This document shows, piece after piece, positions 17,509 to 27,424 of a stretch of 59,559 nt of DNA (positions are counted from its first letter, which is position 1; the number at the start of each line of letters is the position of its first letter). Source of the stretch: an uncultured Legionella sp. (GTDB lineage Bacteria; Pseudomonadota; Gammaproteobacteria; Legionellales; Legionellaceae); contig CAMFHA010000003.1 in NCBI GenBank assembly GCA_945952115.1, positions 1 to 59,559 on the forward strand, in the 5' to 3' direction. The translations under genes were made by a program, and so were the position numbers. The notes beneath the pieces were generated by a model, which was not told the origin of the DNA, did not search any database, and saw only the letters and a program-made list of their open reading frames with translations.

Positions 17509-18594
17509 ATGCAAATCCATAAGTTACTGTTTTTAACTGCCGTATTGAGCTCTTCTTTATATGCTCAAGATATTAAAGTAGTAGGTACTCTAGATTATCA
17601 ATTTAAACCAAAGCCCCATAGCCATATATTAAATGCTACTCCAAAACATGCTATTAAGCTTCTTAAAGTAGAATTAAATCAACCTGCTGAACAAGCGCTT
17701 ACTAAACGTACTGCTTTAGTTAAAAATAGTAAAATACACCAAAGTTCATCGCCTCAATTTCCTAGTAAAGTTGATTTGGGTATGAATAATGTTCCTGTTC
17801 TTGATCAAGGCAGTTTTGGTACTTGCGTCACCTTTGCTAACACAGCAGCAGTTAATGCATCTATGGGTCAAGGTGATTACATCAGTCAAGTATGTCAATT
17901 ACAATTAGGTAATTATTTAGCAAGCAATGGCTATAATTCAAGCGGTTGGGATGGTTCTTTAGGACGTACTGTTTTAAACCAAATGGAAACTTTTGGTATT
18001 GTAAATAAACAACAACAAGAAACTATAGGTTGTGGCGGTTTAACTAATTATCCGTCTTTTGGACAGGCAATTCCCTCTTCTTTTATTAATCCAGAAGATT
18101 ATCATCAACTAAGTGAATCGATTAATGATAAAGTAAGCTGGTCTCCTATTTTAGATATATTTACTGCTTTAGATAGAGTCGATACTGATAAAACCTTAAA
18201 AGACATCAAACAAGCGCTTAATGAACGAGATCGAGTGACTTTTGGTGTCCTTTTATTAGATTTTGATTTAGGAATGATGGGCGCAGTAGGTAAACACAAC
18301 AGTAATTTTGATACTTGGATTTTAACTCCTGAAATTGCTCGAGACATTTATTTACATCCAATGTTTGGTGGTCATGAGATGATCATTACTGGCTATGATG
18401 ATGATGCTATTGCAACGGATGAACAAGGAAATCAGCACAAGGGACTTCTCACTTTACGTAATTCTTGGGGTGATAAAATAGGCGATAAAGGTAATTTTTA
18501 TATGTCCTATGATTACTTTAAAGTGCTTGTAATAGAAGCTCAACGTATTCGTACGATGCCTGCTGATGGTGGTGTTGATTCCGTTACTGCTTAA
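17509..18594 (+). CDS. secreted papain-like (C1) cysteine protease
   Basis: A 361-residue precursor with a signal peptide (MQIHKLLFLTAVLSSSLYA). The papain triad is recognisable: C106 in DQGSFGTCVTFA with the oxyanion Gln six residues earlier, H289 in GGHEMIITGY and N318 in RNSWGDKIG. A propeptide probably covers about 20-85. The signal peptide points to Sec export and then periplasm or type II secretion, not Dot/Icm. The adjacent SidF-like gene suggests a virulence locus, but the two have separate promoters. L. pneumophila has at least two C1A proteases of this kind. Confidence 0.88.
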   Translation: MQIHKLLFLTAVLSSSLYAQDIKVVGTLDYQFKPKPHSHILNATPKHAIKLLKVELNQPAEQALTKRTALVKNSKIHQSSSPQFPSKVDLGMNNVPVLDQGSFGTCVTFANTAAVNASMGQGDYISQVCQLQLGNYLASNGYNSSGWDGSLGRTVLNQMETFGIVNKQQQETIGCGGLTNYPSFGQAIPSSFINPEDYHQLSESINDKVSWSPILDIFTALDRVDTDKTLKDIKQALNERDRVTFGVLLLDFDLGMMGAVGKHNSNFDTWILTPEIARDIYLHPMFGGHEMIITGYDDDAIATDEQGNQHKGLLTLRNSWGDKIGDKGNFYMSYDYFKVLVIEAQRIRTMPADGGVDSVTA

Positions 18595-18629
18595 TAGTCT
18601 CTTAGAGAGGAGACGCTCTTTGCGTAGTT

Positions 18630-18878
18630 GTTGGGCCAAGGCCTAATGGCGCTGCCTTAAGGACGTTTTTCCTGCTTTACGCTGAACCGTTCGGCCTGAG
18701 GAGGAAGCGGCAAGCTTCCGTCTCGAAGGCGTGATGCGGTGCTAAGCCTTCGAGACGCTGCTATCGCTGCTCCTCAGGCCGAACGGTTTCGGTGCAAAAC
18801 CTCTTAACTTAACGACAGTGAAGGAGGTAGCAAGCTGGGATAAAGCTTTAAGGCAGCGCTATTAGACCAAGGCCCAAC
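18630..18878. repeat. GC-rich nested palindromic element
   Basis: About 250 bp of nested inverted repeats, more GC-rich than the surroundings: outer arms 18630-18660 and 18848-18878 (31 bp, a few mismatches); AACCGTTCGGCCTGAGGAG at 18685-18703 against 18770-18788 (19/19); GTCTCGAAGGC at 18720-18730 against 18746-18756; and GGAAGC/GCTTCC at 18703-18719. No open frame of interest. It fills the convergent gap between the protease and phosphoesterase genes. Confidence 0.9.
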
Positions 18879-18933
18879 CTACATTTTATTAACTACTCAA
18901 CTTTACCTTAATTTAGTGCCATTACATCCTACT

Positions 18934-20094
18934 CTAATTGCTCTTTGGTTTTTCTTGAATCAAATAGGTATATTGACAAACTTCTTTAGGCACAATATCA
19001 CTTTTAGCCCCATAAAATAAATGGTTCTCTAAGCTTTGGCACACTTCATTGGTGCTTAAGCTATTTAAGCAAGCAGCTAAACTATCTTGATGGCAACTTG
19101 GAAAGATAGCATCTGGTCCTCCAATTGCTTGATATTGTTCTTTATCCCAAGTGGTGAAACTGCTTGTATAATAGGTTGTATAATTACTAGCCTTCAACGA
19201 ATTATTCAAACTGATAACCTTCATTCCAGGGTTATTATAATGATTACGACTGATTCCAGGTGTTGAGTAGTCATAAATAGTCAAACCATTAGCAAGAGGT
19301 AATTTTCTTAGTTCATCCATGTGTGAATGTCCTGAAAGTAAAGTAATTTCTCCATAAGCATGCGAATAACGACTTAATAAAGCGATAAAGCGTTTTAAAA
19401 TAGCTTCCTTCCAAAAAGGGCTACCATTATAATTAGTCCCCGGAGGAATATGCATTGCAATTAATAATTGTTTGGCTGAATGTTGTTTCAATTGTTGCTC
19501 TAACCAAGACAATTCTGCTTCTGCATCTTCTTGTTGTTGTGGATAATTAGATGCATTAACAAAAAAAACTGTATTAAGAGCAATAAGAATAATTTTTTTA
19601 TTCTTAGGCATCACATAGGAAGAATAATATCCGCCATGGGACATATTAGTCTTATCAATAATTAAATCTTTACAATAAACGCAAGCCCCATCCCAATCAT
19701 TTGCATAAGAAAGTGGGGATTCACCATTTACTTCAAAAGCCTGGTAATTCCCAGCTAAGGAATCATTATTTCCTGGCACGTAAAACATGGGTTTTGCAGC
19801 ACTATCTGCTTCATATAAACCATGAAATAAGGTTTTCTCATAGGAGCCTTTTTTGGAAGTAACAAAGAGCATATGAGTAGGTAAATCACCTAAATTAAGA
19901 ATAAAATCAACTTCCTTATTTAATTGCGCCATCTTTTGTAATGTGACTTTTAAAAAAGCAGGCCCTGTATCTGCTCCATCTTGTGCTTTATTATCATCAC
20001 CATAGTGAATATCCGTCAAAATTAAAAATTTAGGTGCAGAAATAGCTGAATTGACTAAAAATAGCAAGGATATGATCAAAAGTACTAAACGCAT
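18934..20094 (-). CDS. secreted calcineurin-like metallophosphoesterase
   Basis: A 386-residue protein with a signal peptide (MRLVLLIISLLFLVNSAISA) and the calcineurin metal-binding motifs in order: LTDIHYGDD, LNLGDLP, YVPGNND, and GHSHMDEL near residue 265, resembling acid sphingomyelinase-type phosphodiesterases. Nine cysteines, mostly in the last 60 residues and near residue 135, fit an exported disulfide-bonded enzyme. Substrate unknown; phospholipid or nucleotide phosphodiesters are reasonable. The start at 20094 lies 15 bp after dacB with a GGAG Shine-Dalgarno 7 nt away, so it ends the def operon. Confidence 0.84.
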   Translation of the reverse strand: MRLVLLIISLLFLVNSAISAPKFLILTDIHYGDDNKAQDGADTGPAFLKVTLQKMAQLNKEVDFILNLGDLPTHMLFVTSKKGSYEKTLFHGLYEADSAAKPMFYVPGNNDSLAGNYQAFEVNGESPLSYANDWDGACVYCKDLIIDKTNMSHGGYYSSYVMPKNKKIILIALNTVFFVNASNYPQQQEDAEAELSWLEQQLKQHSAKQLLIAMHIPPGTNYNGSPFWKEAILKRFIALLSRYSHAYGEITLLSGHSHMDELRKLPLANGLTIYDYSTPGISRNHYNNPGMKVISLNNSLKASNYTTYYTSSFTTWDKEQYQAIGGPDAIFPSCHQDSLAACLNSLSTNEVCQSLENHLFYGAKSDIVPKEVCQYTYLIQEKPKSN

Positions 20095-20108
20095 AACATA
20101 ACTCCAAA

Positions 20109-21896
20109 TTACGCCACTTTTCGTAGAATCCAAGTGCGTTGATTTAGTGCATCAGGTGTTTGAATCCACAATAACAAAGGTTTTTCATTAACTCCAACCA
20201 TTAAATTTTGCGCCGAAGCTAAAGCTACAGCAAAAGAATATTTTTTAGCGACAGCCTTCAACGCAGTCCATACTTTAGCTCCATCTGTTTGGTTATCAGT
20301 AATGATTAGTTCATTATTTCGATACGCGATGTTCACTGCCTGTCCTTTAAGTGCCACGCGCACTTTAGATTCTAAATAACGCCATTTTGCTTGCTGCACC
20401 CGTTGAACATCGGCTTGTGTAGGATTAGATTGAAACTTAATACGACTATGCGGTGCAAAAACACGAGCAAGACGACTACTACTGGGATTTAATTGCAAAA
20501 GATAAGTACAAATTGCATCTAGAAGTGGACGTCCTGGGCCAGCATTAGAGCCGGGAAGACGATTAATAAATAAGGCAAAAGCTAAAATATGACCATTATT
20601 AGTGTATAAATAGCCAGAAAGACTGTTCATTCCGATCATCGTTCCTGTTTTTGCTCGTACAAACCCTTGTTGCTGAGGTGTTTTAAAACGTTTTTGTAAG
20701 GTTCCATCTCGTCCTGAGATCGGCAAAGCAGCAATATATTCATAAGACATGGGAAAACGTTGATATAAAAAAGTTAATAAAGAAATAGTTTGTTGAGGAG
20801 TGATTAAATTATATCGCGATAAACCTGAGCCATCTGTAAAGGTCGATTTAGAAAAATCGATATTAGTTTGCTCTTGTAAGAATTTTTTTACTAGAGCTTG
20901 AGCCTCATTCCAATTTAAAGAAGAACCCTTAATTGCTGCAGCTGCATGTAAATACAAACTATCGGCGTATAAATTATCTGAAGGTTTTAAGGTATCAGCC
21001 ATTAAATGCGATAAAGGTTTTGAATATTGCGTAGCAATCAGTAATGAATCTCCAGGTGTTTTACCAAGCTCTATTTGGCCATTAAATGCAATATTTTCTT
21101 TTACAAGAAGCGCACGAATCATTCCTTCAGCATATTTTAAAGGATTTTTAATTGCCAACCGTTGTTGAACCGCCCACTGAGTCACATTAACACAGCCTCG
21201 CACAACTAATTGGTTCTCCTGATTTAATGAAAAACCTACTCCACATTTTTTTTCATTAATTTGCGTCGTTGCCTGATTAGTTAAAGCAATCGCCCCACCA
21301 CCATCGTCTACCTCAACTAGAGCTGGGGAACCAACTTGAGTCGCTGGATTAACAGTCACCGTTAAACGATTTGCATCGAGCATTAAAGGAGCAATCGGTG
21401 CGCCATAACTATAGGCTAGATCTGATTTTAACCATCCTGGAGGATAAGTATCAACCGATGCCAAAGTACTATCAATAAGGATATTTCCTTGAATGGTATT
21501 TATATTCCATTCTCGTAAAGAATGGAGTAAATAATTTAAATCATTGCGGGAGAAAGAGGGATCGCCGCTTAAATGAAGATATAAATTACCTTTTAAAATA
21601 CCATGATCTAATTGAGTTGCATTAGTGCTTAATTGATTTTTAAAACGGTAATCTGGGCCTAAAACCATTAAAGCAGCTGCCTCAGAAAATAATTTCATAT
21701 TACTAGCAGGAATATAAAGTTTATCTGCATTTCGTTGATAAATAGTTTCACCTGAAGTTAAATCTACAACTACTGCTCCTAAATTAACTTTAGGATTAAT
21801 GCGGGCAATAATTTGATCTATACCATTTTGCCCTAAGCTCAGCGCAGAAGTAGAGCATAAAATTCCTATACAAAATCCAGTAAATGTCTTTTTCAT
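20109..21896 (-). CDS. dacB: D-alanyl-D-alanine carboxypeptidase/endopeptidase (PBP4, S13)
   Basis: Periplasmic penicillin-binding protein that trims peptidoglycan stem peptides and cleaves crosslinks. Signal peptide at about 1-21; catalytic motifs S65-N-M-K68, SDN in KPSDNLYAD near residue 300, and KTGT near residue 413. At 595 residues it is about 100 longer than typical PBP4 because of a C-terminal extension (about 490-595, AKWRYLESKVRVALKG onward) not part of the catalytic fold. The extension may be a small alpha/beta cell-wall binding module; this is not certain. Confidence 0.92.
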   Translation of the reverse strand: MKKTFTGFCIGILCSTSALSLGQNGIDQIIARINPKVNLGAVVVDLTSGETIYQRNADKLYIPASNMKLFSEAAALMVLGPDYRFKNQLSTNATQLDHGILKGNLYLHLSGDPSFSRNDLNYLLHSLREWNINTIQGNILIDSTLASVDTYPPGWLKSDLAYSYGAPIAPLMLDANRLTVTVNPATQVGSPALVEVDDGGGAIALTNQATTQINEKKCGVGFSLNQENQLVVRGCVNVTQWAVQQRLAIKNPLKYAEGMIRALLVKENIAFNGQIELGKTPGDSLLIATQYSKPLSHLMADTLKPSDNLYADSLYLHAAAAIKGSSLNWNEAQALVKKFLQEQTNIDFSKSTFTDGSGLSRYNLITPQQTISLLTFLYQRFPMSYEYIAALPISGRDGTLQKRFKTPQQQGFVRAKTGTMIGMNSLSGYLYTNNGHILAFALFINRLPGSNAGPGRPLLDAICTYLLQLNPSSSRLARVFAPHSRIKFQSNPTQADVQRVQQAKWRYLESKVRVALKGQAVNIAYRNNELIITDNQTDGAKVWTALKAVAKKYSFAVALASAQNLMVGVNEKPLLLWIQTPDALNQRTWILRKVA

Positions 21897-21977
21897 TAAG
21901 ACAAATTCCTTATAAAAATAAACGTAACTATTCCCCTAAAGCATTCAAAATAGGGTGAATGGTTACAAATAAACAAG

Positions 21978-22763
21978 TTAATCATAATGTAAACCTAACC
22001 GCTCCAAAAGTCCTGCAAGCGTGTCATTATCAAAAAATTTGAGCTTAAGCCAACCGCCATCGCCGTTATCATCAATTATTTGTACTGGAGCACCTACTTG
22101 TTCTGCTAAAATACGCTGTAAACGTTCTATATCACGGTCTTTTTTAGCATTTTTTATAGGAATTTTTCTTTTAAAAGACTTAATTTCTTGCTCTAAATGG
22201 CGAACCGACCATTGCTCCTCAATCACTAATTGTGAAAAATATTCTTGCTGGCTCAACTCTAAACCAACAAGCATCCGTGCATGTCCTAATGATAATAACT
22301 GTTCTTTTATTAATTTTTTAACCTGAGGGCCTAAGCTTAATAAGCGTAAAATATTAGCAATATGGCTACGGGATTTCCCCACTAGAATAGCAATTTCTTC
22401 TTGTTGATAATGAAATTCCTCGATTAGGCGGCAATAGGCATTCGCTTCTTCAAGTAAATTTAAATCCTGTCTTTGAATATTTTCAATTAAACTAAGGGCA
22501 CAAGCTTGTTTATCAGTATAGTCCCCTACTAAACAAGCTACCTTATCTAAACCCGCTAATTGTGCAGCTCGCCAACGTCGTTCACCCGCGATAATTTCAT
22601 AACGTTGCCTCGTAATTTCTCGAACAATTAAAGGCTCAATTAAACCTTGAGACAGGATAGATTGTGCTAATTCCTGTAATCCTTCTACATTAAAATCTTC
22701 TCTAGGCTGATATTGTCCAGCCTCTAAACTATTTATAGGTAAATAATGTAATTCAGGTTGCAT
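21978..22763 (-). CDS. parB: ParB-like centromere-binding protein lacking the N-terminal ParA-binding tail
   Basis: A 261-residue ParB/Spo0J-family protein. The ParB nuclease-like/CTPase domain is intact (G60-ERRWR, ENIQRQDLN), with a helix-turn-helix region (YQQEEIAILVGKSRSHIANI) and a C-terminal dimerisation segment. It starts directly with the domain (LHYLPINSLEAGQYQPRED); the usual leader carrying the ParA-interaction motif (RGLGRGLDAL type) is absent, and an in-frame TAG upstream rules out a longer start. No parA is in the window. It could be a second ParB/Noc-type protein. Fifth gene of the def operon. Confidence 0.85.
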   Translation of the reverse strand: MQPELHYLPINSLEAGQYQPREDFNVEGLQELAQSILSQGLIEPLIVREITRQRYEIIAGERRWRAAQLAGLDKVACLVGDYTDKQACALSLIENIQRQDLNLLEEANAYCRLIEEFHYQQEEIAILVGKSRSHIANILRLLSLGPQVKKLIKEQLLSLGHARMLVGLELSQQEYFSQLVIEEQWSVRHLEQEIKSFKRKIPIKNAKKDRDIERLQRILAEQVGAPVQIIDDNGDGGWLKLKFFDNDTLAGLLERLGLHYD

Positions 22764-22795
22764 GTACTTTACCTTACTTATCTATCAGTCCTGTA

Positions 22796-23536
22796 TTAGT
22801 GATCATAATACCACCAAAATAAATGAAATAAGACATGAGTTATAATAGCCGCAGTTAGTCCATAGAAACAAAAAACCAGACCAAAAAAAACAGACTGGCA
22901 CATACTTAAAAGTACTAAAGAGTAAGCAAGTCGTCGATCAGACTGACATCCAGCAGCAATATAAATCGGAATTTGAGCAATAACAAATAATAAAGCACTA
23001 ACTATTATAGAAGTATAAATTACCACATTATTCATCTGCCTAGTAAGCAAAAGAATAAAAAAAGCGACTAAATTAACTAATCCCCAACGAGCAATGATTT
23101 CTTCGCCTATCCCATAAAGCAATAAACCATCCAATTTAAGTGCTTTACGTAAATTAGTCATTATTTCTAAACTGTGCTTATCAAGAATAGAATGAACCAC
23201 TCCATAATACAAAACACAAAAAACAATAAAACATGCTAAAGCATTAATTAAAATAGGCAGTAAAGAACCTAAAAGAGTATTTATTACGTCTTTTCCTTGT
23301 AATAAAGGAACAAGTATAGGATCGCTTAAACCGGTCTTAGAGGATAAAACCGTGCCTGTAAAACTCATGACTAATACAGTGAATAAAGCTTGAAAGATCA
23401 CTAATCGACTGGCTTTCTTTTTAATTGGCTCTGAAGTATCAGGTAACAAAAAATACACCAGGCGACTCATAACAATAAGGATACCCGGTATTGATAAACC
23501 AAATAAAACAACAATAAGAGGCCAATTAATAATCAT
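22796..23536 (-). CDS. CPBP/Abi-family integral membrane protein (possibly degenerate site)
   Basis: A 246-residue, eight-helix-type membrane protein. Motif 1 of the CPBP intramembrane protease family is present (E145-E-I-I-A-R150), and motif 3 fits H234 in ITHVLFH. At motif 2 the usual F-x-x-x-H reads F184-VIA-Q188, so a zinc-binding His appears replaced. It overlaps the rsmB stop by 4 bp (ATGA) and is followed by parB, so it belongs to the operon. Role unknown. If motif 2 really is Gln it may be a non-proteolytic member. Confidence 0.72.
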   Translation of the reverse strand: MIINWPLIVVLFGLSIPGILIVMSRLVYFLLPDTSEPIKKKASRLVIFQALFTVLVMSFTGTVLSSKTGLSDPILVPLLQGKDVINTLLGSLLPILINALACFIVFCVLYYGVVHSILDKHSLEIMTNLRKALKLDGLLLYGIGEEIIARWGLVNLVAFFILLLTRQMNNVVIYTSIIVSALLFVIAQIPIYIAAGCQSDRRLAYSLVLLSMCQSVFFGLVFCFYGLTAAIITHVLFHLFWWYYDH

Positions 23537-24813
23537 TGCTTCTCCTTAAGCAAAAGGCTATAAAAAAAACCATCCATTCCTTGATCTCCAGGAAGTATTT
23601 GCCGACCATGTGGAGTAAGCCTACCCCAAGCTCCTGCAATAGGAATAATCCGGCAATTACTGTGCTCCTCTACAAAAGAAGCTATTTGTTGTTCATTTTC
23701 CTCTGGCATAATTGAGCAAGTAGCATAAAGCATTATTCCGTTAGGAGCCAACAAAGGCCATAACTTGCGTAACATTCTATGTTGGATTTGTACAGCTGCT
23801 TCAATTTCTTTTGCTGTTCGAAGTAATTTAATATCGGCATGACGACGAATTACTCCTGTTGCAGAACAAGGAGCATCTAATAAAATACGGTCAAATAACT
23901 GTTTATTCCACCATTGATCAGGATCTAAAGCATCACCTAGCACTATTTCAGCTTCTAGTTTTTGTCTATTTAAGTTTTCTTTAACTCGTTCTAAACGTTT
24001 TTTATCTACATCAACTGCTACACAACGTGCTAAATCAGTTTGGGTTTCTAAAATATGACAAGTTTTTCCTCCTGGTGCACAACACGCATCAAGCACTCTT
24101 AAACCTGATTTAAGCTCTAATAAATAAGCTGCTAATTGAGCTGCTGAATCTTGAACTGAAATCACTCCTTCATCAAAACCAGGAAGCGTACAAACATCAC
24201 ATGGAGACGCTAAGGTAATTGCTGAAGGAACAAATGAGTGAGCTTTTGCTATAATATCGTGTTTATTTAACTCCTCCAGATAGGCTTGCACAGCAATTTT
24301 CTTTAAATTAACGCGTAAAGTCATTGGTGGATGAGCATCATTCGCAAAAACAATAGTCTCCCAATCTTTAGGCCAGGCTTTTTTTATACGATCTAATAAA
24401 TGCTTTGGATGACCATAAATAAATTGATCATCATTATTCAAAGAATTGATTAACACTTCTTGTTTGCGACAAAAATTTCGCAACACAGCATTTACTAAAC
24501 CTTTAGCCCAAGTTTTTTTTACCTTATCAAGTAAAGCAACTGTTTCTTTAACCACCGCATAATCAGGTAATTTCATATAATGAAGCTGATATAAACCCAT
24601 TATAATAGCTACCCAGACCTCGATAGATTTTGGACGTTTGTCTATTAATAAATCTGCTAAGGCACTAAGACGAAGATAATGGCGACATACGCCAAAACAG
24701 AGTTCTTTAGTCATAGGAGAAGCTAGTGCAGGAAGCACTTGAGCTAGTGAATAATGCTGCTCAAGCACTTGAACTAAAATTTTTAAAGCAGAAAGGCGTT
24801 CATTTTGACTCAT
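23533..24813 (-). CDS. rsmB: 16S rRNA m5C967 methyltransferase RsmB
   Basis: Methylates C967 of 16S rRNA. The 426-residue product has an N-terminal NusB-like domain (about 1-130) and a C-terminal SAM methyltransferase with [13 protein letters not shown] (SAM loop), [13 protein letters not shown] (first Cys) and [11 protein letters not shown] (catalytic Cys). The frame runs on upstream, but the ATG at 24813 overlaps the fmt stop as ATGA, the usual coupling in def-fmt-rsmB. The downstream overlap with the CPBP gene is also 4 bp. Confidence 0.95.
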   Translation of the reverse strand: MSQNERLSALKILVQVLEQHYSLAQVLPALASPMTKELCFGVCRHYLRLSALADLLIDKRPKSIEVWVAIIMGLYQLHYMKLPDYAVVKETVALLDKVKKTWAKGLVNAVLRNFCRKQEVLINSLNNDDQFIYGHPKHLLDRIKKAWPKDWETIVFANDAHPPMTLRVNLKKIAVQAYLEELNKHDIIAKAHSFVPSAITLASPCDVCTLPGFDEGVISVQDSAAQLAAYLLELKSGLRVLDACCAPGGKTCHILETQTDLARCVAVDVDKKRLERVKENLNRQKLEAEIVLGDALDPDQWWNKQLFDRILLDAPCSATGVIRRHADIKLLRTAKEIEAAVQIQHRMLRKLWPLLAPNGIMLYATCSIMPEENEQQIASFVEEHSNCRIIPIAGAWGRLTPHGRQILPGDQGMDGFFYSLLLKEKQ

Positions 24814-25754
24814 GAAAAGGTTAAACCTAGATGCAATTGATTCTTTCCAGTGTTTAACCAATCGGCTATTGAAATTACTTTGGCGCTAGGAAATTGAATT
24901 TTTTCAATAAGCAAGCCCTCTTTTCCTGTAGCTACGAGCATTCCTTTTTTATCAAGACGAACAATTGTGCCTGGTGCTACTTCAGCATTAAGGTGCTCCA
25001 CTGAAGCTTGCAAAATTTTCAATTGTTCACCATTCACATTCGTGTAAGCAATAGGCCAAGGATTAAATGCTCGAATTTGCTGATCTATGAGAATGGCAGA
25101 ATGTTCCCAATGAATACACCCATCTTCTTTATTAATTTTTTTAGCATACGTAGCTAGCTTATGATCTTGTTCTATTGGCTGAATTTGATTATCAGCAAGT
25201 AAATTGACTGTTTCCAATAAAGGTTTTGCAGATAAAGCCGCTAACTGATTGTGAAGACTACCCGCTGTCTCAGTAGAAGCAATACGATAACTTGCTTTAG
25301 CAAACATAGGCCCTGTATCTAGCCCTATATCCATTTGCATAATAGTCACGCCGCTTTCTTCATCTCCATGCAAAATAGCTTGTTGAATAGGTGAAGCGCC
25401 CCTCCATCGAGGCAGTAAAGACGCATGCACATTAATGCATCCTAAACGAGGAATAGATAAAACATCTTGAGGCAAGATAAGCCCATAAGCAATAACAATC
25501 ATTAAATCAGGTTTTAAAGCAGCCAACTCATCAATCGCTTCTCGTGATTTAAAATTTATTGGCTGATATACAGGAATCTCATGTGCTACAGCCCATGCTT
25601 TTACAGCAGAAGCTTGCAATTTACGCCCTCGTCCTGCAGGCCTATCTGGCTGAGTATAAATAGCAACTAAATGATGTGATGATTTAGTTAAGGCTTCTAA
25701 GCAAGGCAATCCAAATTCAGGAGTGCCAGCAAATACAATATTCAAAGGGTTCAT
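24810..25754 (-). CDS. fmt: methionyl-tRNA formyltransferase
   Basis: Formylates initiator Met-tRNA using 10-formyl-THF. The 314-residue length is typical. The substrate-binding start [15 protein letters not shown], the [15 protein letters not shown] catalytic region (Asn/His) and [10 protein letters not shown] are present, followed by the tRNA-binding C-terminal domain. Its ATG overlaps the def stop by 4 nt and its stop overlaps rsmB by 4 nt, so the three are coupled. Confidence 0.97.
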   Translation of the reverse strand: MNPLNIVFAGTPEFGLPCLEALTKSSHHLVAIYTQPDRPAGRGRKLQASAVKAWAVAHEIPVYQPINFKSREAIDELAALKPDLMIVIAYGLILPQDVLSIPRLGCINVHASLLPRWRGASPIQQAILHGDEESGVTIMQMDIGLDTGPMFAKASYRIASTETAGSLHNQLAALSAKPLLETVNLLADNQIQPIEQDHKLATYAKKINKEDGCIHWEHSAILIDQQIRAFNPWPIAYTNVNGEQLKILQASVEHLNAEVAPGTIVRLDKKGMLVATGKEGLLIEKIQFPSAKVISIADWLNTGKNQLHLGLTFS

Positions 25755-26260
25755 TTTGAAGTGTGACGTCTTTTAAATTTATCAAGCTTTTTTCGGGCTA
25801 AAGCTCGTTTAAGTGGGGAAAGCAAATCAACGAATAATTTACCATTCAAATGATCAATTTCATGCTGGATGCATTCTGCTAATAAATCTTCGCCTGTTAG
25901 CTCGAATGGTTTACCTGTTCTATCTAAAGCTTTTATAGTAACTTTTTGAGCTCGAACTACTGTATCATAAGCACCAGGAACCGATAAGCAACCTTCTTGA
26001 TATTCTTTTGTACCTTCAGAAGAAATTATTTCAGGATTAATAATCACTATTTGGTTTGTTTTATTACCATCAACATCAATAACCGAAAGACGCAAGCTTA
26101 CTCCAATTTGCGGAGCAGCAAGACCTACACCCTGAGCGTCATACATCGTTTCAAACATGTCATCAATCAATACTTGTAAATCATTATCAAAGTCAACAAC
26201 AGGTTTAGCAACCTTTCTTAAACGATCATCAGGTAAATAAAGAATTTTGCGAACAGCCAT
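25751..26260 (-). CDS. def: peptide deformylase
   Basis: Removes the N-formyl group from nascent proteins. The 169 residues contain the three motifs G44-[12 protein letters not shown]91LSVPG (metal Cys) and H133-EIDH137 (metal His and catalytic Glu). First gene of a seven-gene minus-strand operon reaching the phosphoesterase at 18934. Divergent from the lysM operon across a 126-bp spacer that must hold both promoters. Confidence 0.97.
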   Translation of the reverse strand: MAVRKILYLPDDRLRKVAKPVVDFDNDLQVLIDDMFETMYDAQGVGLAAPQIGVSLRLSVIDVDGNKTNQIVIINPEIISSEGTKEYQEGCLSVPGAYDTVVRAQKVTIKALDRTGKPFELTGEDLLAECIQHEIDHLNGKLFVDLLSPLKRALARKKLDKFKRRHTSK

Positions 26261-26386
26261 TGCTATCTAGTTCTCCATGTAAATATCATGTTATTATCGC
26301 ATGATCTAGAGTATTGCCGCAAGATGCTCTTGCAAAACGGGTATTACTTTAATCTTCTAATTTAATTGCTTGCAAAAGGAATATGC

Positions 26387-27424
26387 ATGAAATTTCTTCT
26401 TTTTATTTTCTGTTTTTGTTGCTCGATATCCAGTCATGCGCTTAATCTAAGAGCAGATGCTCCACAAAAATATGTAGTACAACCTGGTGATAGTTTATGG
26501 TCTATTGCGAACAAATATTTAAAAAATCCTTGGGAATGGAAAAAGTTATGGAGAGCAAACCCTAACATTAAAAACCCAACTCACCTTTATGTAGGAGCAG
26601 TTATTGTACTGGGTTATAATGAAAAAAAACCTTATTTACGTGTCCTGTCCAATGGAACAATTAAGCTATCTCCTACCTTAAGATCAACGCCCTTAGCAGA
26701 GAAAGTTCCATCAATCCCCCTAGATGATGTAAAACCCTTTCTTAATGAATCATTGATACTAGATGAAGACATTCTAGTTAAAGCCCCTTATGTAGTTGCA
26801 TTAACTCCTGAACGCATGCTGGGTGGGCAAGGAGATGAAGTTTATGTTCGAGGCTTACATCCTTCACCAAATTTACCTGAAGGCGGTAGTATTGCCTACT
26901 CTCTGTTTCGACCAGGCAAAAACTACATGGATCCAATAAAAAAAGTACTTCTTGGTTATCAAGCAAGATTAGTAGGTTATGGTGAGCTCATTGCTGGAGG
27001 TGAACCCGCAACCGTGTTACTTACTAATATTAATGAAGGTATTAAAATTGAAGATAAAGTATTAATAAATAATAGTCCTGAATTTGATTTATATTTTGAT
27101 CCCAGTGAACCCACCACTACTATTTCTGGTTTAATTCTTGATATGCCTAATGGAATGCCTTCTGGAAACACACAAGGTGCCGTAGGAAATGTAGTCGTGT
27201 TAAATATTGGTGCAGATGCCGGACTGAAAGCTGGTAATGTGCTTGGTTTATATGCCAAAGCAAGAATGGTACCTGATCCTAAAAACCATTTACTCACTAT
27301 CAAATTACCGCCAGAGCGTATTGGTGAAGTGATGGTATTTAGACCTTTTACAAAAACTAGTTTTGCTTTAATTGTACGCTCTACTCGAGCTGTTTATTTA
27401 TTAGATACCGTTGGTAATCCATGA
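26387..27424 (+). CDS. LysM-domain secreted or periplasmic protein
   Basis: A 345-residue protein with a signal peptide (about 1-19) and one LysM domain (about 27-77, YVVQPGDSLWSIANKYL then NPTHLYVGAVIVLGY) that binds peptidoglycan glycan. The remaining 260 residues are beta-rich without known catalytic motifs. This LysM-dprA order is common upstream of smg-topA in gammaproteobacteria, opposite def-fmt. AAAGGA lies 7 nt before the chosen ATG; the frame starts slightly upstream. The gene overlaps dprA by 4 nt (ATGA). Confidence 0.9.
   Translation: MKFLLFIFCFCCSISSHALNLRADAPQKYVVQPGDSLWSIANKYLKNPWEWKKLWRANPNIKNPTHLYVGAVIVLGYNEKKPYLRVLSNGTIKLSPTLRSTPLAEKVPSIPLDDVKPFLNESLILDEDILVKAPYVVALTPERMLGGQGDEVYVRGLHPSPNLPEGGSIAYSLFRPGKNYMDPIKKVLLGYQARLVGYGELIAGGEPATVLLTNINEGIKIEDKVLINNSPEFDLYFDPSEPTTTISGLILDMPNGMPSGNTQGAVGNVVVLNIGADAGLKAGNVLGLYAKARMVPDPKNHLLTIKLPPERIGEVMVFRPFTKTSFALIVRSTRAVYLLDTVGNP

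Noticed and set aside
18105..18347. minus-strand frame inside the C1 protease gene
   Set aside because: Shadow of the protease frame, whose catalytic motifs prove the plus strand is coding.
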